Part shown: piece by piece, positions 53,746 to 62,067 of the stretch
Position numbering within the stretch: the first letter of the stretch is position 1
Layout of the letters: the number at the start of each line of letters is the position of its first letter
Source: Dyella marensis
GTDB lineage: Bacteria; Pseudomonadota; Gammaproteobacteria; Xanthomonadales; Rhodanobacteraceae
NCBI RefSeq assembly: GCF_900112865.1
Contig: NZ_FONH01000001.1
Coordinates: 62,001 to 126,000 of the forward strand
Reading direction: 5' to 3'
Length of the DNA stretch: 64,000 bases
Program-made: the position numbers and the translations under genes
Notes under the pieces: generated by a model
What the model was told of the DNA's origin: nothing
The model's database searches: none
Seen by the model: only the letters and a program-made list of their open reading frames with translations

Positions 53746-54447
53746 ATGAACATGCAAGCTGAAGCCACCGATACGCGCACGGCGCATGCCGCGGCATTCG
53801 CCGACCTGGACTTCGACCTGCTGCGCCGATACGTGCAGGTCATCCGCCACAAGCTCACCGCCGACCAGTATCTCTACCATGCCGGCCAGCCTTTCCAGGC
53901 GCTGTACTTTGTGCATTCGGGCTGCCTCAAGACAGTGGAGCTGGCCGACGACGGCCGCGACCAGGTCACCGGCTTCCGCATGCGCGGCGATCTGCTGGGC
54001 ATCGAGTCGATCGGCCTGCGCCAGCATGCCTGCAGCGCAGTGGCGCTGGAGCAGGGCGAAGTGTGGGAGCTGCCGTATCCGGCGATGCTCACCGCCTGCC
54101 GCGAGCTGCCCGAGCTGCAGGCCAAGCTGACGGCCGCGCTGGCCGAGCAGATCCGCCAGGATCACGCCTGGATGCTCAATGTCGGCACGCTCAACGCCGA
54201 GCAGCGCGTGGCCAGCTTCCTGGTCGACGTGGCCGCGCGTTACGCCCGCCTGGGCTACAGCGCGCGCCACTTCATCCTGCGCATGCGCCGCACCGACATG
54301 GCCAACTTCCTGGCGCTGAAGCATGAAACGGTGAGCCGTGCGATGACCCGCCTGGACGACCTGCGGCTGATCGCGGTGGAACGCCGCGAAGTGCGGGTAC
54401 TGGACGACGCGGGACTGCGGCGGATGGCGGCCGGCTGCGCCAGCTGA
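53746..54447 (+). CDS. Crp/Fnr-family regulator without N-terminal Cys cluster
   Basis: 233-residue activator. The cyclic-nucleotide-binding-like beta-roll covers about 20-140 (YLYHAGQPFQALYFVHSGCLKTVE, GFRMRGDLLGIESIG). The dimer helix is NVGTLNAEQRVASFLVDVAARYARLG, and the helix-turn-helix TDMANFLALKHETVSRAMTRL carries E-T-V-S-R, matching the Glu, Ser and Arg by which FNR reads TTGA(T/C). The N-terminus has no Cys trio, so a [4Fe-4S] oxygen sensor of the FNR kind is unlikely; a DNR-type heme/NO or redox input, or another effector, is possible. GGGGA precedes the ATG at 53746. Probable master regulator of the boxes in this island. Confidence 0.88.
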   Translation: MNMQAEATDTRTAHAAAFADLDFDLLRRYVQVIRHKLTADQYLYHAGQPFQALYFVHSGCLKTVELADDGRDQVTGFRMRGDLLGIESIGLRQHACSAVALEQGEVWELPYPAMLTACRELPELQAKLTAALAEQIRQDHAWMLNVGTLNAEQRVASFLVDVAARYARLGYSARHFILRMRRTDMANFLALKHETVSRAMTRLDDLRLIAVERREVRVLDDAGLRRMAAGCAS

Positions 54448-54457
54448 GCGGCGGCGT

Positions 54458-56464
54458 TTATCGCTCTTTGTATGCGGCCAAGGCATGGCGCAGGGAGGCC
54501 GACAGCTGTTCGATGCGATACGGCTTGCGCAGCAGTTCCACGCCCTGGGCTGAGAGGTCGTCCGCGTCCAGCGAGCCGCGCTCATAGCCGGACGTCAGCA
54601 GCACCGGCAAGCCGGGGCGCAGGCCGCGCGCGGCCTTGACCAGTTCCGCGCCGGTCAGGCCGTTGCCCAGCACGACATCGGAGAACAGCAGGTCGATGTC
54701 CGGATGGTTTTCGAGCTGGGCGAGCGCCGCCGCGGCGCTGTCGGCCTCGCGGGTGGCGTAGCCGAGCGAGCGCAGGAAGGCGAGGGCGATGGCGCGCACT
54801 TCCGGTTCGTCCTCGACCACCAGAATGGTTTCCTGCCCGTGGCGCACCGGGGCTTTCATCGCGGCAGGTTCATGCGAGGCGACGTTTTCCAGGGCCGGGA
54901 AGTACAGGCTGATGCGCGTGCCATAACCGAGCTGGCTATCGACGCTCAGATAACCTCCCGATTGCTTGACGAAGCCATACACCATGCTCAGGCCGAGGCC
55001 GCTGCCCTTGCCAAGCTCCTTGGTCGTGAAGAAGGGCTCCAAGGCACGGGCTTGGACCTCGGGCGTCATGCCCATGCCGGTGTCCGCGACGCGGAAGACC
55101 ACATAGGTGCCAGCCGGCAGCTTCGGTGACGCATGGGCGCCCTCGATATGCTCCACGCTCACCGACAGCGTCAGCTGGCCGCCGCGCGGCATGGCGTCTC
55201 GCGCATTGACCGCGAGATTGACCAGGGCGGTATCGAATTCGGCCGGATCCACATGGATCTGCGGTACGTTGCGGGGGCACTCCGTCGTTACGCGAATGCG
55301 CTCGCCGAGCGTGCGCGCGAGCATTTCACGCAGGTCGTTCAGCGCCTGTGCGGGACGTACCGCGCGCGGCATGAGGCGGCGGCGGCTGGCGAAGGACAGC
55401 AGCTTGGCGGTCAGCGTGGCACAGCGGTCGGCGGCACGCGTCGCGCTATCGACGATCTCGCCTTCCGGCGAGTCCGGCGGCAGCGACATGCCCAGCAGCT
55501 GCAGATTGCCGGAGATCACCGTCAGCATATTGTTGAAGTCATGCGCGATGCCGCCGGTGAGCTGGCCGATCGCATCCAGGCGCTGCGCATGCGACAGCTG
55601 CTCCTCGCTGCGGCTGCGCTGTACCGCCGCGGCCAGCATATTGGCCACCGATTGCAGGAAGTGCAGCAGATCGTGGCCGAAGCTGTCCGCTTCGCGCGCG
55701 GGCACCACCAGCAGCCCCATCGGGCCATGGCGGTCCGGCAATGGAACGATGGCGGCATCGCGGAAGTCGGTACCCTTGAGCAGAGCGGCGGCGCCTTCGG
55801 CGGAACGCGACAGCACGGCGGCGCCGTCTTCGCCGCGCGAGACTGCGCTCATCCATGGGCCGCGGGAAAGGCGCCGGGCCAGGCTGCGCAACAGCTGGTC
55901 GGGCAAGCCGATGGCGGCGCGCACGTGCAGGTCAGAATCCTGCGTATCGCGAAACAGAATCAGGGCCGCCTCGGTGTGCAGTGCAGACGCTACCAGGGCG
56001 GCGATGCTGTCTACCGCCACGTCCAGGTTCGGCGATTCCAGCAGCAGCCGGCTGGCCTGCGCCAGGAAGGCGTCGTAGCGAGCGCGCGCCAGCGCCTGCC
56101 GCGCGCGCTGCGTTTCGGAGATGTCGCGGATGGAGGCGGCGAACAGCGTGCGCTCGCCGTCCTGGACCGGACTCAGGCCGATCTCCACCGGGAAGGGTTG
56201 GCCGTTGCGGCGCACGCCGGTCAATTCATAGCCGGCGCCCATCGGCCGCACGCGCGGCGTGGACATGTAGCGGGCGCGGTGCTGCGTATGCATCTGGCGC
56301 ACCTGCTCGGGCAGCAGGACCTCGACCGGCAGCCCCTGCAGCTCGCCTTCGCCGTAGCCGAACAGACGATCGGCCTGTGGGTTGGCCAGCACGATCACGC
56401 CATCGTGGCCGACCACGACCATCGCGTCCGGGGCCGTATCGAACAGCGCCTTGAACAGGGTCAC
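54458..56464 (-). CDS. Soluble PAS-GAF hybrid histidine kinase
   Basis: 668 residues starting at GTG 56464, which overlaps the response regulator stop (GTGA). PAS (about 1-125, LFDTAPDAMVVVGHDGVIVLANPQADRLFGY), GAF-like (about 140-285), HisKA with GGIAHDFNNMLTVISGN, HATPase (NLAVNARDAMP, DTGMGM, GKGSGLGLSMVYGF) and a C-terminal receiver (VVEDEPEVR, phosphoacceptor Asp in SDVVLG, Lys in RKPYR). No membrane segment, so the signal is cytosolic, for instance redox, gas or ligand sensed by PAS/GAF. Its partner is the OmpR-type regulator upstream in the same operon. Confidence 0.92.
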   Translation of the reverse strand: MTLFKALFDTAPDAMVVVGHDGVIVLANPQADRLFGYGEGELQGLPVEVLLPEQVRQMHTQHRARYMSTPRVRPMGAGYELTGVRRNGQPFPVEIGLSPVQDGERTLFAASIRDISETQRARQALARARYDAFLAQASRLLLESPNLDVAVDSIAALVASALHTEAALILFRDTQDSDLHVRAAIGLPDQLLRSLARRLSRGPWMSAVSRGEDGAAVLSRSAEGAAALLKGTDFRDAAIVPLPDRHGPMGLLVVPAREADSFGHDLLHFLQSVANMLAAAVQRSRSEEQLSHAQRLDAIGQLTGGIAHDFNNMLTVISGNLQLLGMSLPPDSPEGEIVDSATRAADRCATLTAKLLSFASRRRLMPRAVRPAQALNDLREMLARTLGERIRVTTECPRNVPQIHVDPAEFDTALVNLAVNARDAMPRGGQLTLSVSVEHIEGAHASPKLPAGTYVVFRVADTGMGMTPEVQARALEPFFTTKELGKGSGLGLSMVYGFVKQSGGYLSVDSQLGYGTRISLYFPALENVASHEPAAMKAPVRHGQETILVVEDEPEVRAIALAFLRSLGYATREADSAAAALAQLENHPDIDLLFSDVVLGNGLTGAELVKAARGLRPGLPVLLTSGYERGSLDADDLSAQGVELLRKPYRIEQLSASLRHALAAYKER

Positions 56465-57213
56465 GGGCGGCGCACCTGGCCGGTGAACATGTAGCCGGCG
56501 CCGCGCACGGCCTTGAACAGCGGCGGCCGGTCGGTGGCGGTATCGATCTTGCGGCGCAGGCGGCTCAGCTGCACGTCGATCGCGCGATCGAACGGACCGC
56601 TGTCGCGGCCGTGGATGCGGCTCATGATGTCGTTGCGCGACAGCACCCGGTTGGGGTGGTCCAGGAACAGGCACAGCAAATCGTACTCGCCCGTGGTCAG
56701 CGGGATGTCCCTGCCGTCGGCGCCTGACAGTGCGCGGGCGGCCGGATCGAGCCGGTAGCCGGCGAATTCCAGCACGCCGGAAGCCGGTGCCGGCGGCGGT
56801 TCATTCGCGGCTTTTGCCGCCGAACGGCGCAACACACTGCGCACGCGCGCCAGCAGTTCGCGCAGATCGAACGGCTTGGTGATGTAGTCGTCGGCGCCCA
56901 GTTCCAGGCCCACCACGCGGTCCACCGACTCGCCGCGGCCGGAGACGATGATCACCGGCCCGCGCCAGTGCTCGTGCAGATAGCGGGTCAGGGCGAAGCC
57001 GTCTTCGCCGGGCAGGCCAAGATCCAGCAGGATCAGGTCGACCGGGCCCTCGGCCAGGGCCTGGCGAAGCATGGCGCCGTTGGCGGCGAGCCGGACCTGG
57101 AAACCCTGGCCGGACAGATAACGACTGACCAGCGCGGCAATCTCGCTGTCGTCCTCGACGACCAGCAGGCGGACGGACGGCGATTCCGTGGATGGATCCT
57201 GGCCGGTATGCAT
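56461..57213 (-). CDS. OmpR-family response regulator
   Basis: 250 residues. The receiver domain (about 12-125) has VVEDDSEI, phosphoacceptor Asp in LILLDLGLPGEDG, and ITKPFDL with the conserved Lys. The C-terminal winged helix (about 150-245) has LTTGEYDLLCLFLDHPNRVLSRNDIM and RKIDTATDRPPLFKAVRGAGYMF. The ATG at 57213 is used; a TTG at 57243 is an alternative. It leads the kinase gene, and the FNR-type box at 57287 lies 74 bases upstream, linking this two-component pair to the island. Confidence 0.92.
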   Translation of the reverse strand: MHTGQDPSTESPSVRLLVVEDDSEIAALVSRYLSGQGFQVRLAANGAMLRQALAEGPVDLILLDLGLPGEDGFALTRYLHEHWRGPVIIVSGRGESVDRVVGLELGADDYITKPFDLRELLARVRSVLRRSAAKAANEPPPAPASGVLEFAGYRLDPAARALSGADGRDIPLTTGEYDLLCLFLDHPNRVLSRNDIMSRIHGRDSGPFDRAIDVQLSRLRRKIDTATDRPPLFKAVRGAGYMFTGQVRRP

Positions 57214-57286
57214 GAAAGTCCCAAAAAGGAGGGTAGCCCCCAAACGGATGGGCTCGTGACCTGCAAGAGATTACATCCGCGCCGGC

Positions 57287-57300
57287 TTGATCGGCATCAA
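57287..57300. promoter_or_regulatory. FNR/ANR-type box between regulator and NRAMP-like genes
   Basis: TTGATCGGCATCAA, consensus in both half-sites, 74 bases upstream of the response regulator (minus) and 35 bases upstream of the NRAMP-like start (plus). On the plus strand CTAGAT lies about 23 bases further, close to the annotated start, so the plus-strand gene may instead start at 57360. Confidence 0.82.
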
Positions 57301-57335
57301 TATGCCCGATCCGCCGTTACGCCTAGATCGCCGTC

Positions 57336-58625
57336 ATGCCCATCGATACCGCCACCCCCATGGATGCAAACGCTCCGGCCCCTCCAGCCAGGCGGCACTG
57401 GCTGCGCCGCCTCGGCGCTGGCCTGATCGCCGGCGCGGCCGACGATGACCCCAGCGGTATCGCCACCTATTCGCAGGCGGGCGCGCAGTTCGGCTATGCC
57501 ACGCTGTGGACCATGCTATTCACGCTGCCGCTGATGATCGGCATCCAGACCGTGAGTGCGCACGTGGGCCGGGTCACCGGGCGCGGCCTGGCGGCCAATA
57601 TGCGCCGGCATTTTCCACGGCCCGCGCTGCTGTTGCTGGTGTCGTTGCTGCTGGTGGCGAACGTCGTCAACCTGGCCGCGGACATCGGCGCGATGGGAGC
57701 GGCGATGCGCCTGCTGCTGGGCGGTCCGCCGGTGCTGTACGCGCTGGCCTTCGCCTCGTTGTCGCTGTTGCTGGAAGTGGCGATTCCGTTCCCGCGCTAT
57801 GCGCCGCTGCTGAAAGTCATGACCCTGAGCCTGTTCGCCTATGTGGCGACGGTGTGCGTGATCGACGTGCCGTGGCGCGAGATGTGGCGTTCGCTCATAC
57901 CGCACGATCTGCCCTGGCACGACTACATGGTGACGGTGGTGGCGGTGTTCGGCACCACGATCAGCCCGTACCTGTTCTTCTGGCAGGCCTCCGAAGAAGC
58001 GGAAGAGGAGGAGGTCGACGCGGCGCAGTCGCCGCTGACCGCGGCGCCCGAGCAGGCCGGCGAGGCCTTTGCACGCATCCGCTTCGATACCGACGTGGGC
58101 ATGATCTATGCGGGCGTGGTGGCATTCTTCATCACGCTCACCGCCGCCGCGGTGCTGCATGCGCATGGCGTCACGCGGATCGAGACCGCGGCCGACGCGG
58201 CCAGCGCGCTGCAGCCGCTGGCGGGTCCTTTCGCGGCAACGCTGTTCGCCATCGGCATCGTCGGCACTGGCCTGCTGGCGGTGCCGGTACTGGCCGGCTC
58301 GGCAGCCTACGCCGTGGCCGAAGCGTTCGACGTCAAGGCCGGGCTGGGCAACAAGCCCGGCGATGCGCGCGTGTTCTATCTGATCATCGCCGGCTCGACC
58401 GTGCTGGGCGCGTTGTTGAGCGTGTCGCGGATCGATCCGATCCGCATGCTGTTCTGGGCGGCCGTGGTCAACGGCGTGATCTCGGTGCCGCTGATGACGG
58501 GAATCATGCTGGTCGCCACGCGGGAAGCGGCCATGGGCGCTTTTCGCGTTACCGGCGCGCTGCGCTGGCTGGGCTGGCTCGCCACGTTGGCGATGGCGGC
58601 GGTGGTCGCGGCGATGCTGTTCTGA
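57336..58625 (+). CDS. NRAMP-like divalent metal transporter with altered metal site
   Basis: 429-residue membrane protein of the NRAMP superfamily with about eleven helices. The first helix reads DDDPSGIATYSQAGAQFGY where Mn/Fe NRAMPs have DPGN, and the sixth reads TTISPYLFFWQASEEAEEEE where they have a Met-Pro-His, so two of the usual metal ligands are replaced. An acidic cytoplasmic loop follows. A Mg2+, other-ion or non-metal substrate is plausible. An in-frame ATG at 57360 is an alternative start. The gene converges on the DUF4010 gene with only four bases between. Confidence 0.85.
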   Translation: MPIDTATPMDANAPAPPARRHWLRRLGAGLIAGAADDDPSGIATYSQAGAQFGYATLWTMLFTLPLMIGIQTVSAHVGRVTGRGLAANMRRHFPRPALLLLVSLLLVANVVNLAADIGAMGAAMRLLLGGPPVLYALAFASLSLLLEVAIPFPRYAPLLKVMTLSLFAYVATVCVIDVPWREMWRSLIPHDLPWHDYMVTVVAVFGTTISPYLFFWQASEEAEEEEVDAAQSPLTAAPEQAGEAFARIRFDTDVGMIYAGVVAFFITLTAAAVLHAHGVTRIETAADAASALQPLAGPFAATLFAIGIVGTGLLAVPVLAGSAAYAVAEAFDVKAGLGNKPGDARVFYLIIAGSTVLGALLSVSRIDPIRMLFWAAVVNGVISVPLMTGIMLVATREAAMGAFRVTGALRWLGWLATLAMAAVVAAMLF

Positions 58626-58629
58626 GGCT

Positions 58630-59877
58630 TCAGTCGGCCAGCACGGCCAAGCCGAAAGCGAGCGCCATGGCGAGCGTGCCCGGCGTCACGCGCCAGGCGT
58701 AGGCCGGCGTGCCCTTGAGGAACGCCATCGCGCATTTCAACGTGGAGTTGGCCGCCAGCGCGGCCAGGATGCCGAGCACCGCGTCCTGGCGCCCGATGCG
58801 TCCCACGGCATCGAGCTGTGCCGCCGACGCTGCGGCCGCATGAACATCAATCAAGCCGGAGAGCGCCATCACGCCGGCCGTACTGCCTGGCCCCAGCCAT
58901 TCGCGTGCCATCGCGGCCACTGTCATCACGCCGGCGAGCAGGACGACGAAGCGGATCGCCGCCAGCGGCTCGAACGGGCGCGTGCCTGCCAGCGCCCGCA
59001 CCTGCTCGCGGTCGGCCAGCAGATGGCGGCTCGATAGCAGGGCGGCCAGCACGGCCACCGCGCCGGCGGCAGCCAGCGGCACGGCCAGCAGGCGCAACAG
59101 CGGCGGCGAGATCGTGCCCAGCACCACCGCCAATTGCGCGATGGTGCCGACGTTCGACATCAGCCCCGCGCTGGCGGCCGCCGGCGCCAGCGGCGGAGAC
59201 GAGCGCGCCCGCTCGCCCATGCCGGCGATGGTGGCGGTGCTGGAGACGAAGCCGCCGGCCAGGCCGGCCAGGCCCAGCCCCAGGCGCGAACCGAACACGC
59301 GCAGCGCGATATAGCCCAGCGAGGCGATCGTCATGATCGACACCGCCAACTGCCACAACTTGCGCAAGTTGAGCACCTGCCAGGGATCGACTGCGCGATC
59401 GGGCAGCAGTGGCAGCACCACGAACACCGCCGTGGCCAGGATCAGCAGATCGTGAAGTTCGCGCTCGGAAAGCCAGTGCCTGGCCATGGCATGCAGCCTG
59501 GCCTTGCCCGCCAGGGTCACGGCCACGATGACCCCCAGCGCGCCGGCCAGCGCACGCTCATGCAGCGCGAGCATGCCAAGCAGGAAGGTGGCCAGCATGG
59601 CGACCTCGGCGGATGGCCCCGCGCCCTCGGCCCGGCGCTGCCAACGGCTCATGGCGAGCAACGCGGCCACTCCCAGTCCCGCGGCCAGGATGGCCGGCGT
59701 GCCCAGCAGATCGGCCATGGCACCGACCAGCGCCAGCAGCAGGCAGGTGCGCAAGCCCGGCTCGCCCCCGGGGCTCTCCACCCGCCCCTTGGCACGCTCG
59801 CGCTGCAGCCCGATCAGCAGCCCGATGCCCAGCGCCATGGCCAGGCCGGCAAGGTCGGGGAAGCCGCCGCCATTCAC
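58630..59877 (-). CDS. MgtC/DUF4010-family membrane protein
   Basis: 415 residues from GTG 59877, which overlaps the usp stop (GTGA). The N-terminal part has the MgtC/SapB pattern (LAMALGIGLLIGLQRERAK, GLRTCLLLALVGAMADLLG) and the C-terminal part is DUF4010 (GLAGLAGGFVSSTATIAGMGERAR, NSTLKCAMAFLKG). About eleven hydrophobic segments. Function is unknown; related MgtC proteins modulate the F-type ATP synthase and Mg homeostasis. Cotranscribed with usp under the boxes at 60372 or 60410. Confidence 0.88.
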   Translation of the reverse strand: MNGGGFPDLAGLAMALGIGLLIGLQRERAKGRVESPGGEPGLRTCLLLALVGAMADLLGTPAILAAGLGVAALLAMSRWQRRAEGAGPSAEVAMLATFLLGMLALHERALAGALGVIVAVTLAGKARLHAMARHWLSERELHDLLILATAVFVVLPLLPDRAVDPWQVLNLRKLWQLAVSIMTIASLGYIALRVFGSRLGLGLAGLAGGFVSSTATIAGMGERARSSPPLAPAAASAGLMSNVGTIAQLAVVLGTISPPLLRLLAVPLAAAGAVAVLAALLSSRHLLADREQVRALAGTRPFEPLAAIRFVVLLAGVMTVAAMAREWLGPGSTAGVMALSGLIDVHAAAASAAQLDAVGRIGRQDAVLGILAALAANSTLKCAMAFLKGTPAYAWRVTPGTLAMALAFGLAVLAD

Positions 59878-60305
59878 CGGCAGACCAGCACCGACACATC
59901 GCAGTTGAGAATGACCTTGCGCGTGGCATCGCCCTGCAGCAGCTCGCCGAGTCCGCCGCCGGCGTGCGCGCCCATCACGATCAGATCGCAGCGATGCTTG
60001 CCGGCCGCGCCGGCGATGGCGGCATAAGGCCGGTTGTCGAACACGTGCTCGGTCGTGCACGAAATGCCGGCTGCGGCAGCCGCCGCCTGTACCTTGGCCA
60101 GGTGCTCGTTGGCGTGCAGCAGTGCACGCAAGGCGGGCACCTCGCCCTGGATCACGTCGGCCACCAGGCTTACCGCCGGCTCCGGTTCCAGTACACGCAG
60201 CACGTGCAGATGCGCGCCCAGCCGGGCAGCCAGTTCGATGCCGGCATCTTCCGCGCGGCGCGCGGCCGGCGAACCATCGGTGGCGAGCAGGATGTGTTTG
60301 TACAT
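59874..60305 (-). CDS. Universal stress protein (UspA family)
   Basis: 143 residues starting MYKHILLATDGSPAARRAED at 60305. The C-terminal loop VMGAHAGGGLGELLQGDATRKVI keeps much of the G-x2-G-x9-G pattern. First gene before the DUF4010 membrane protein and 67 bases downstream of a symmetrical FNR-type box. Like the other usp genes in this island it likely responds to energy or oxygen limitation. Confidence 0.93.
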   Translation of the reverse strand: MYKHILLATDGSPAARRAEDAGIELAARLGAHLHVLRVLEPEPAVSLVADVIQGEVPALRALLHANEHLAKVQAAAAAAGISCTTEHVFDNRPYAAIAGAAGKHRCDLIVMGAHAGGGLGELLQGDATRKVILNCDVSVLVCR

Positions 60306-60371
60306 GGGGATGCTCCCGCGAGCGGCGGCCCGCGCATGGATCCAGCTTGCAGTGCCCATGCCGGACGCTTG

Positions 60372-60385
60372 TTGACGCCGGTCAA
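60372..60385 (-). promoter_or_regulatory. FNR/ANR-type box upstream of usp-DUF4010
   Basis: TTGACGCCGGTCAA, symmetrical arms TTGAC/GTCAA, 67 bases upstream of the usp start at 60305, the same spacing as the boxes at 37886 and 47519. Confidence 0.72.
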
Positions 60386-60409
60386 GCGAATGGCTGGCGG
60401 AGCGCCAGC

Positions 60410-60423
60410 TTGACCTTTGTCAA
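60410..60423. promoter_or_regulatory. Second FNR/ANR-type box in the usp/GNAT gap
   Basis: TTGACCTTTGTCAA, symmetrical arms, between the boxes at 60372 and 60471. It may assist either divergent promoter. Confidence 0.65.
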
Positions 60424-60470
60424 CCGGGCGGGGCGCGGCCCGCTGCTCGCGCACTGAAAGCGCGCCGCAG

Positions 60471-60484
60471 TTGACCGACGTCAA
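60471..60484 (+). promoter_or_regulatory. FNR/ANR-type box upstream of GNAT-usp
   Basis: TTGACCGACGTCAA, symmetrical arms, 86 bases upstream of the GNAT start. CATACA about 21 bases downstream could be the -10 region. Confidence 0.72.
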
Positions 60485-60570
60485 ATCGCCATGGGCAAAG
60501 GCGGCATACACAGGACTCGAGCGCATCCGCTCTGCCCAGGGCGACGCCATCACTCGGCCAGGAGCCAGTC

Positions 60571-61143
60571 ATGACCACCAGCGCACCGCAGCCCGCCAAG
60601 GGCTCTTTCGAAAACTTCCCGCACCTGCTCACCGGCACCCACTGGATCGAGCATCTCCGTGACGGCAGGCCGGTGCTGATCCGGCCGCTGCGCGCCGAGG
60701 ACCGGGAGCGCGAAGAGGATTTCATCCGCCGCCTGTCGCCCACGGCGCGCCGCTACCGCTTCCTGGGCGATTTCCGCCAGGCCAGCCCGGCGCTGGTGGA
60801 TCAGCTGATGCAGGTCGACTTTCCGCGCCAGGTCGCCTTCGTGGCGCTGTTGCATGAAGACGGCAAGCTGCGCGAGATCGGCGTGAGCCGCTACGCCGCC
60901 ACCAGCGAGGAGCGGCAATGCGAATGCGCGGTGACCGTGGCCGACGATTGGCAGAACAAGGGCCTGGGCGTGCTGCTGATGCGGCACCTGATCGATGTGG
61001 CGCGCGGCAATGGCTTCAAGCGCATGTTCTCGATCGACGAGGCCTCGAACCAGAACATGCACCACCTCGCCGATTTCCTGGGCTTCCGGCGTGAGCTGTC
61101 GCCGGACGATCCCGCCCGCGTCGTGCACACCCTGGACCTGTGA
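60571..61143 (+). CDS. GNAT-family N-acetyltransferase
   Basis: 190-residue GCN5-related acetyltransferase; AGGAG precedes the ATG. The acetyl-CoA loop motif is present as VTVADDWQNKGLGVLLMRHLIDVARGNGFKRM, the usual (Q/R)-x-x-G-x-(G/A) form. The N-terminal IRPLRAEDREREEDFIRRLSPTARRYRFLG resembles the GNAT domain of Pat-type protein acetyltransferases, so a protein substrate is possible. It precedes a tandem usp gene by 12 bases under an FNR-type box. Substrate unproven. Confidence 0.88.
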   Translation: MTTSAPQPAKGSFENFPHLLTGTHWIEHLRDGRPVLIRPLRAEDREREEDFIRRLSPTARRYRFLGDFRQASPALVDQLMQVDFPRQVAFVALLHEDGKLREIGVSRYAATSEERQCECAVTVADDWQNKGLGVLLMRHLIDVARGNGFKRMFSIDEASNQNMHHLADFLGFRRELSPDDPARVVHTLDL

Positions 61144-61155
61144 CCGGAGCCGTCC

Positions 61156-62043
61156 ATGAGCCTGCGCCTGCGCCGCTCCGACGAACCGCGCCACGCGGCC
61201 GGCACGCGCGGCGAGAGCCGCCATTTTCCCGCCGAGATCCTTGCCCTGGTCACTTCGTCCGGCCCCTGGAGTCCCGCCGTCATGGCGGCATTCGCTCTGG
61301 CCAAGCCCTGGGACAGCCACGTCACCGGTTGCTTTATCGATCCCGCGCTGCGCACCCTGCGTGGGCTGGATGCCGAGCCCAGCGTGCTGTCGCTGCTGCT
61401 GGAACTGCCGCGCGACACGCAAGGCGAGGCCGAGGCCTTCGCGACGCTGGCGCGCCGCTGCGGCGTGGAAGGGGCGACCTGGATCTGCGCGCAGACCGGA
61501 CTGGCGCGCTCGATGCACCAGCTGGGCGCCTGGCATGACCTGATCGTGCTGGAGCGCGATACCGGCAACGACGATGGCGGTTTCGAGCTGCTCGGCGAAG
61601 CCTTGCTCGGCTGCCGCAAGCCTTGTTTCGTGCTGCCGCCGCGCTGGGACAAGGAGCTGGCGTTCGAGCGCGTGCTGCTGGCCTGGAACGGCAGCCTGGA
61701 GGCCGTGCGCGCCATGCATGCCGCGCTACCGTTCCTGGCGATGTCCCGCGAGGTGGTGCTGCTGGACGGCGCAGCCGCAGTGCTGGAGGACGAAGGCACG
61801 ATCATGCCGAACTTCCATCCGCTGGAGCATCTGGCGCGGCACGGCATTGCCGCCACGCGGCGGCGCATCCACGCCACCGCCCACGAAGCCGGCGACGCGC
61901 TGTTGCACGAGGCCAAGCGCATGAATGCCGACCTGCTGGTGATGGGCGCCTATGGGCGGTCGCGGCTGCGCGAGCGCATCCTGGGCGGCGCGACCCGGCG
62001 GGTGCTGGGGCAGGCGACTTTGCCGGTGTTGATGCAGCACTGA
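61156..62043 (+). CDS. Tandem-domain universal stress protein
   Basis: 295 residues with two Usp-like halves. The first (AEILALVTSSGPWSPAVMAAFALAKPWDS) is degenerate; the second begins RVLLAWNGSLEAVRAMHAALPFL and ends VMGAYGRSRLRERILGGATRRVL, with the G-x2-G-x9-G nucleotide motif largely kept. Closely similar in layout to the tandem Usp at 40423. Second gene of the GNAT-usp operon. Confidence 0.88.
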   Translation: MSLRLRRSDEPRHAAGTRGESRHFPAEILALVTSSGPWSPAVMAAFALAKPWDSHVTGCFIDPALRTLRGLDAEPSVLSLLLELPRDTQGEAEAFATLARRCGVEGATWICAQTGLARSMHQLGAWHDLIVLERDTGNDDGGFELLGEALLGCRKPCFVLPPRWDKELAFERVLLAWNGSLEAVRAMHAALPFLAMSREVVLLDGAAAVLEDEGTIMPNFHPLEHLARHGIAATRRRIHATAHEAGDALLHEAKRMNADLLVMGAYGRSRLRERILGGATRRVLGQATLPVLMQH

Positions 62044-62067
62044 GCCGGCGTCTGTCCCGCACGACTT

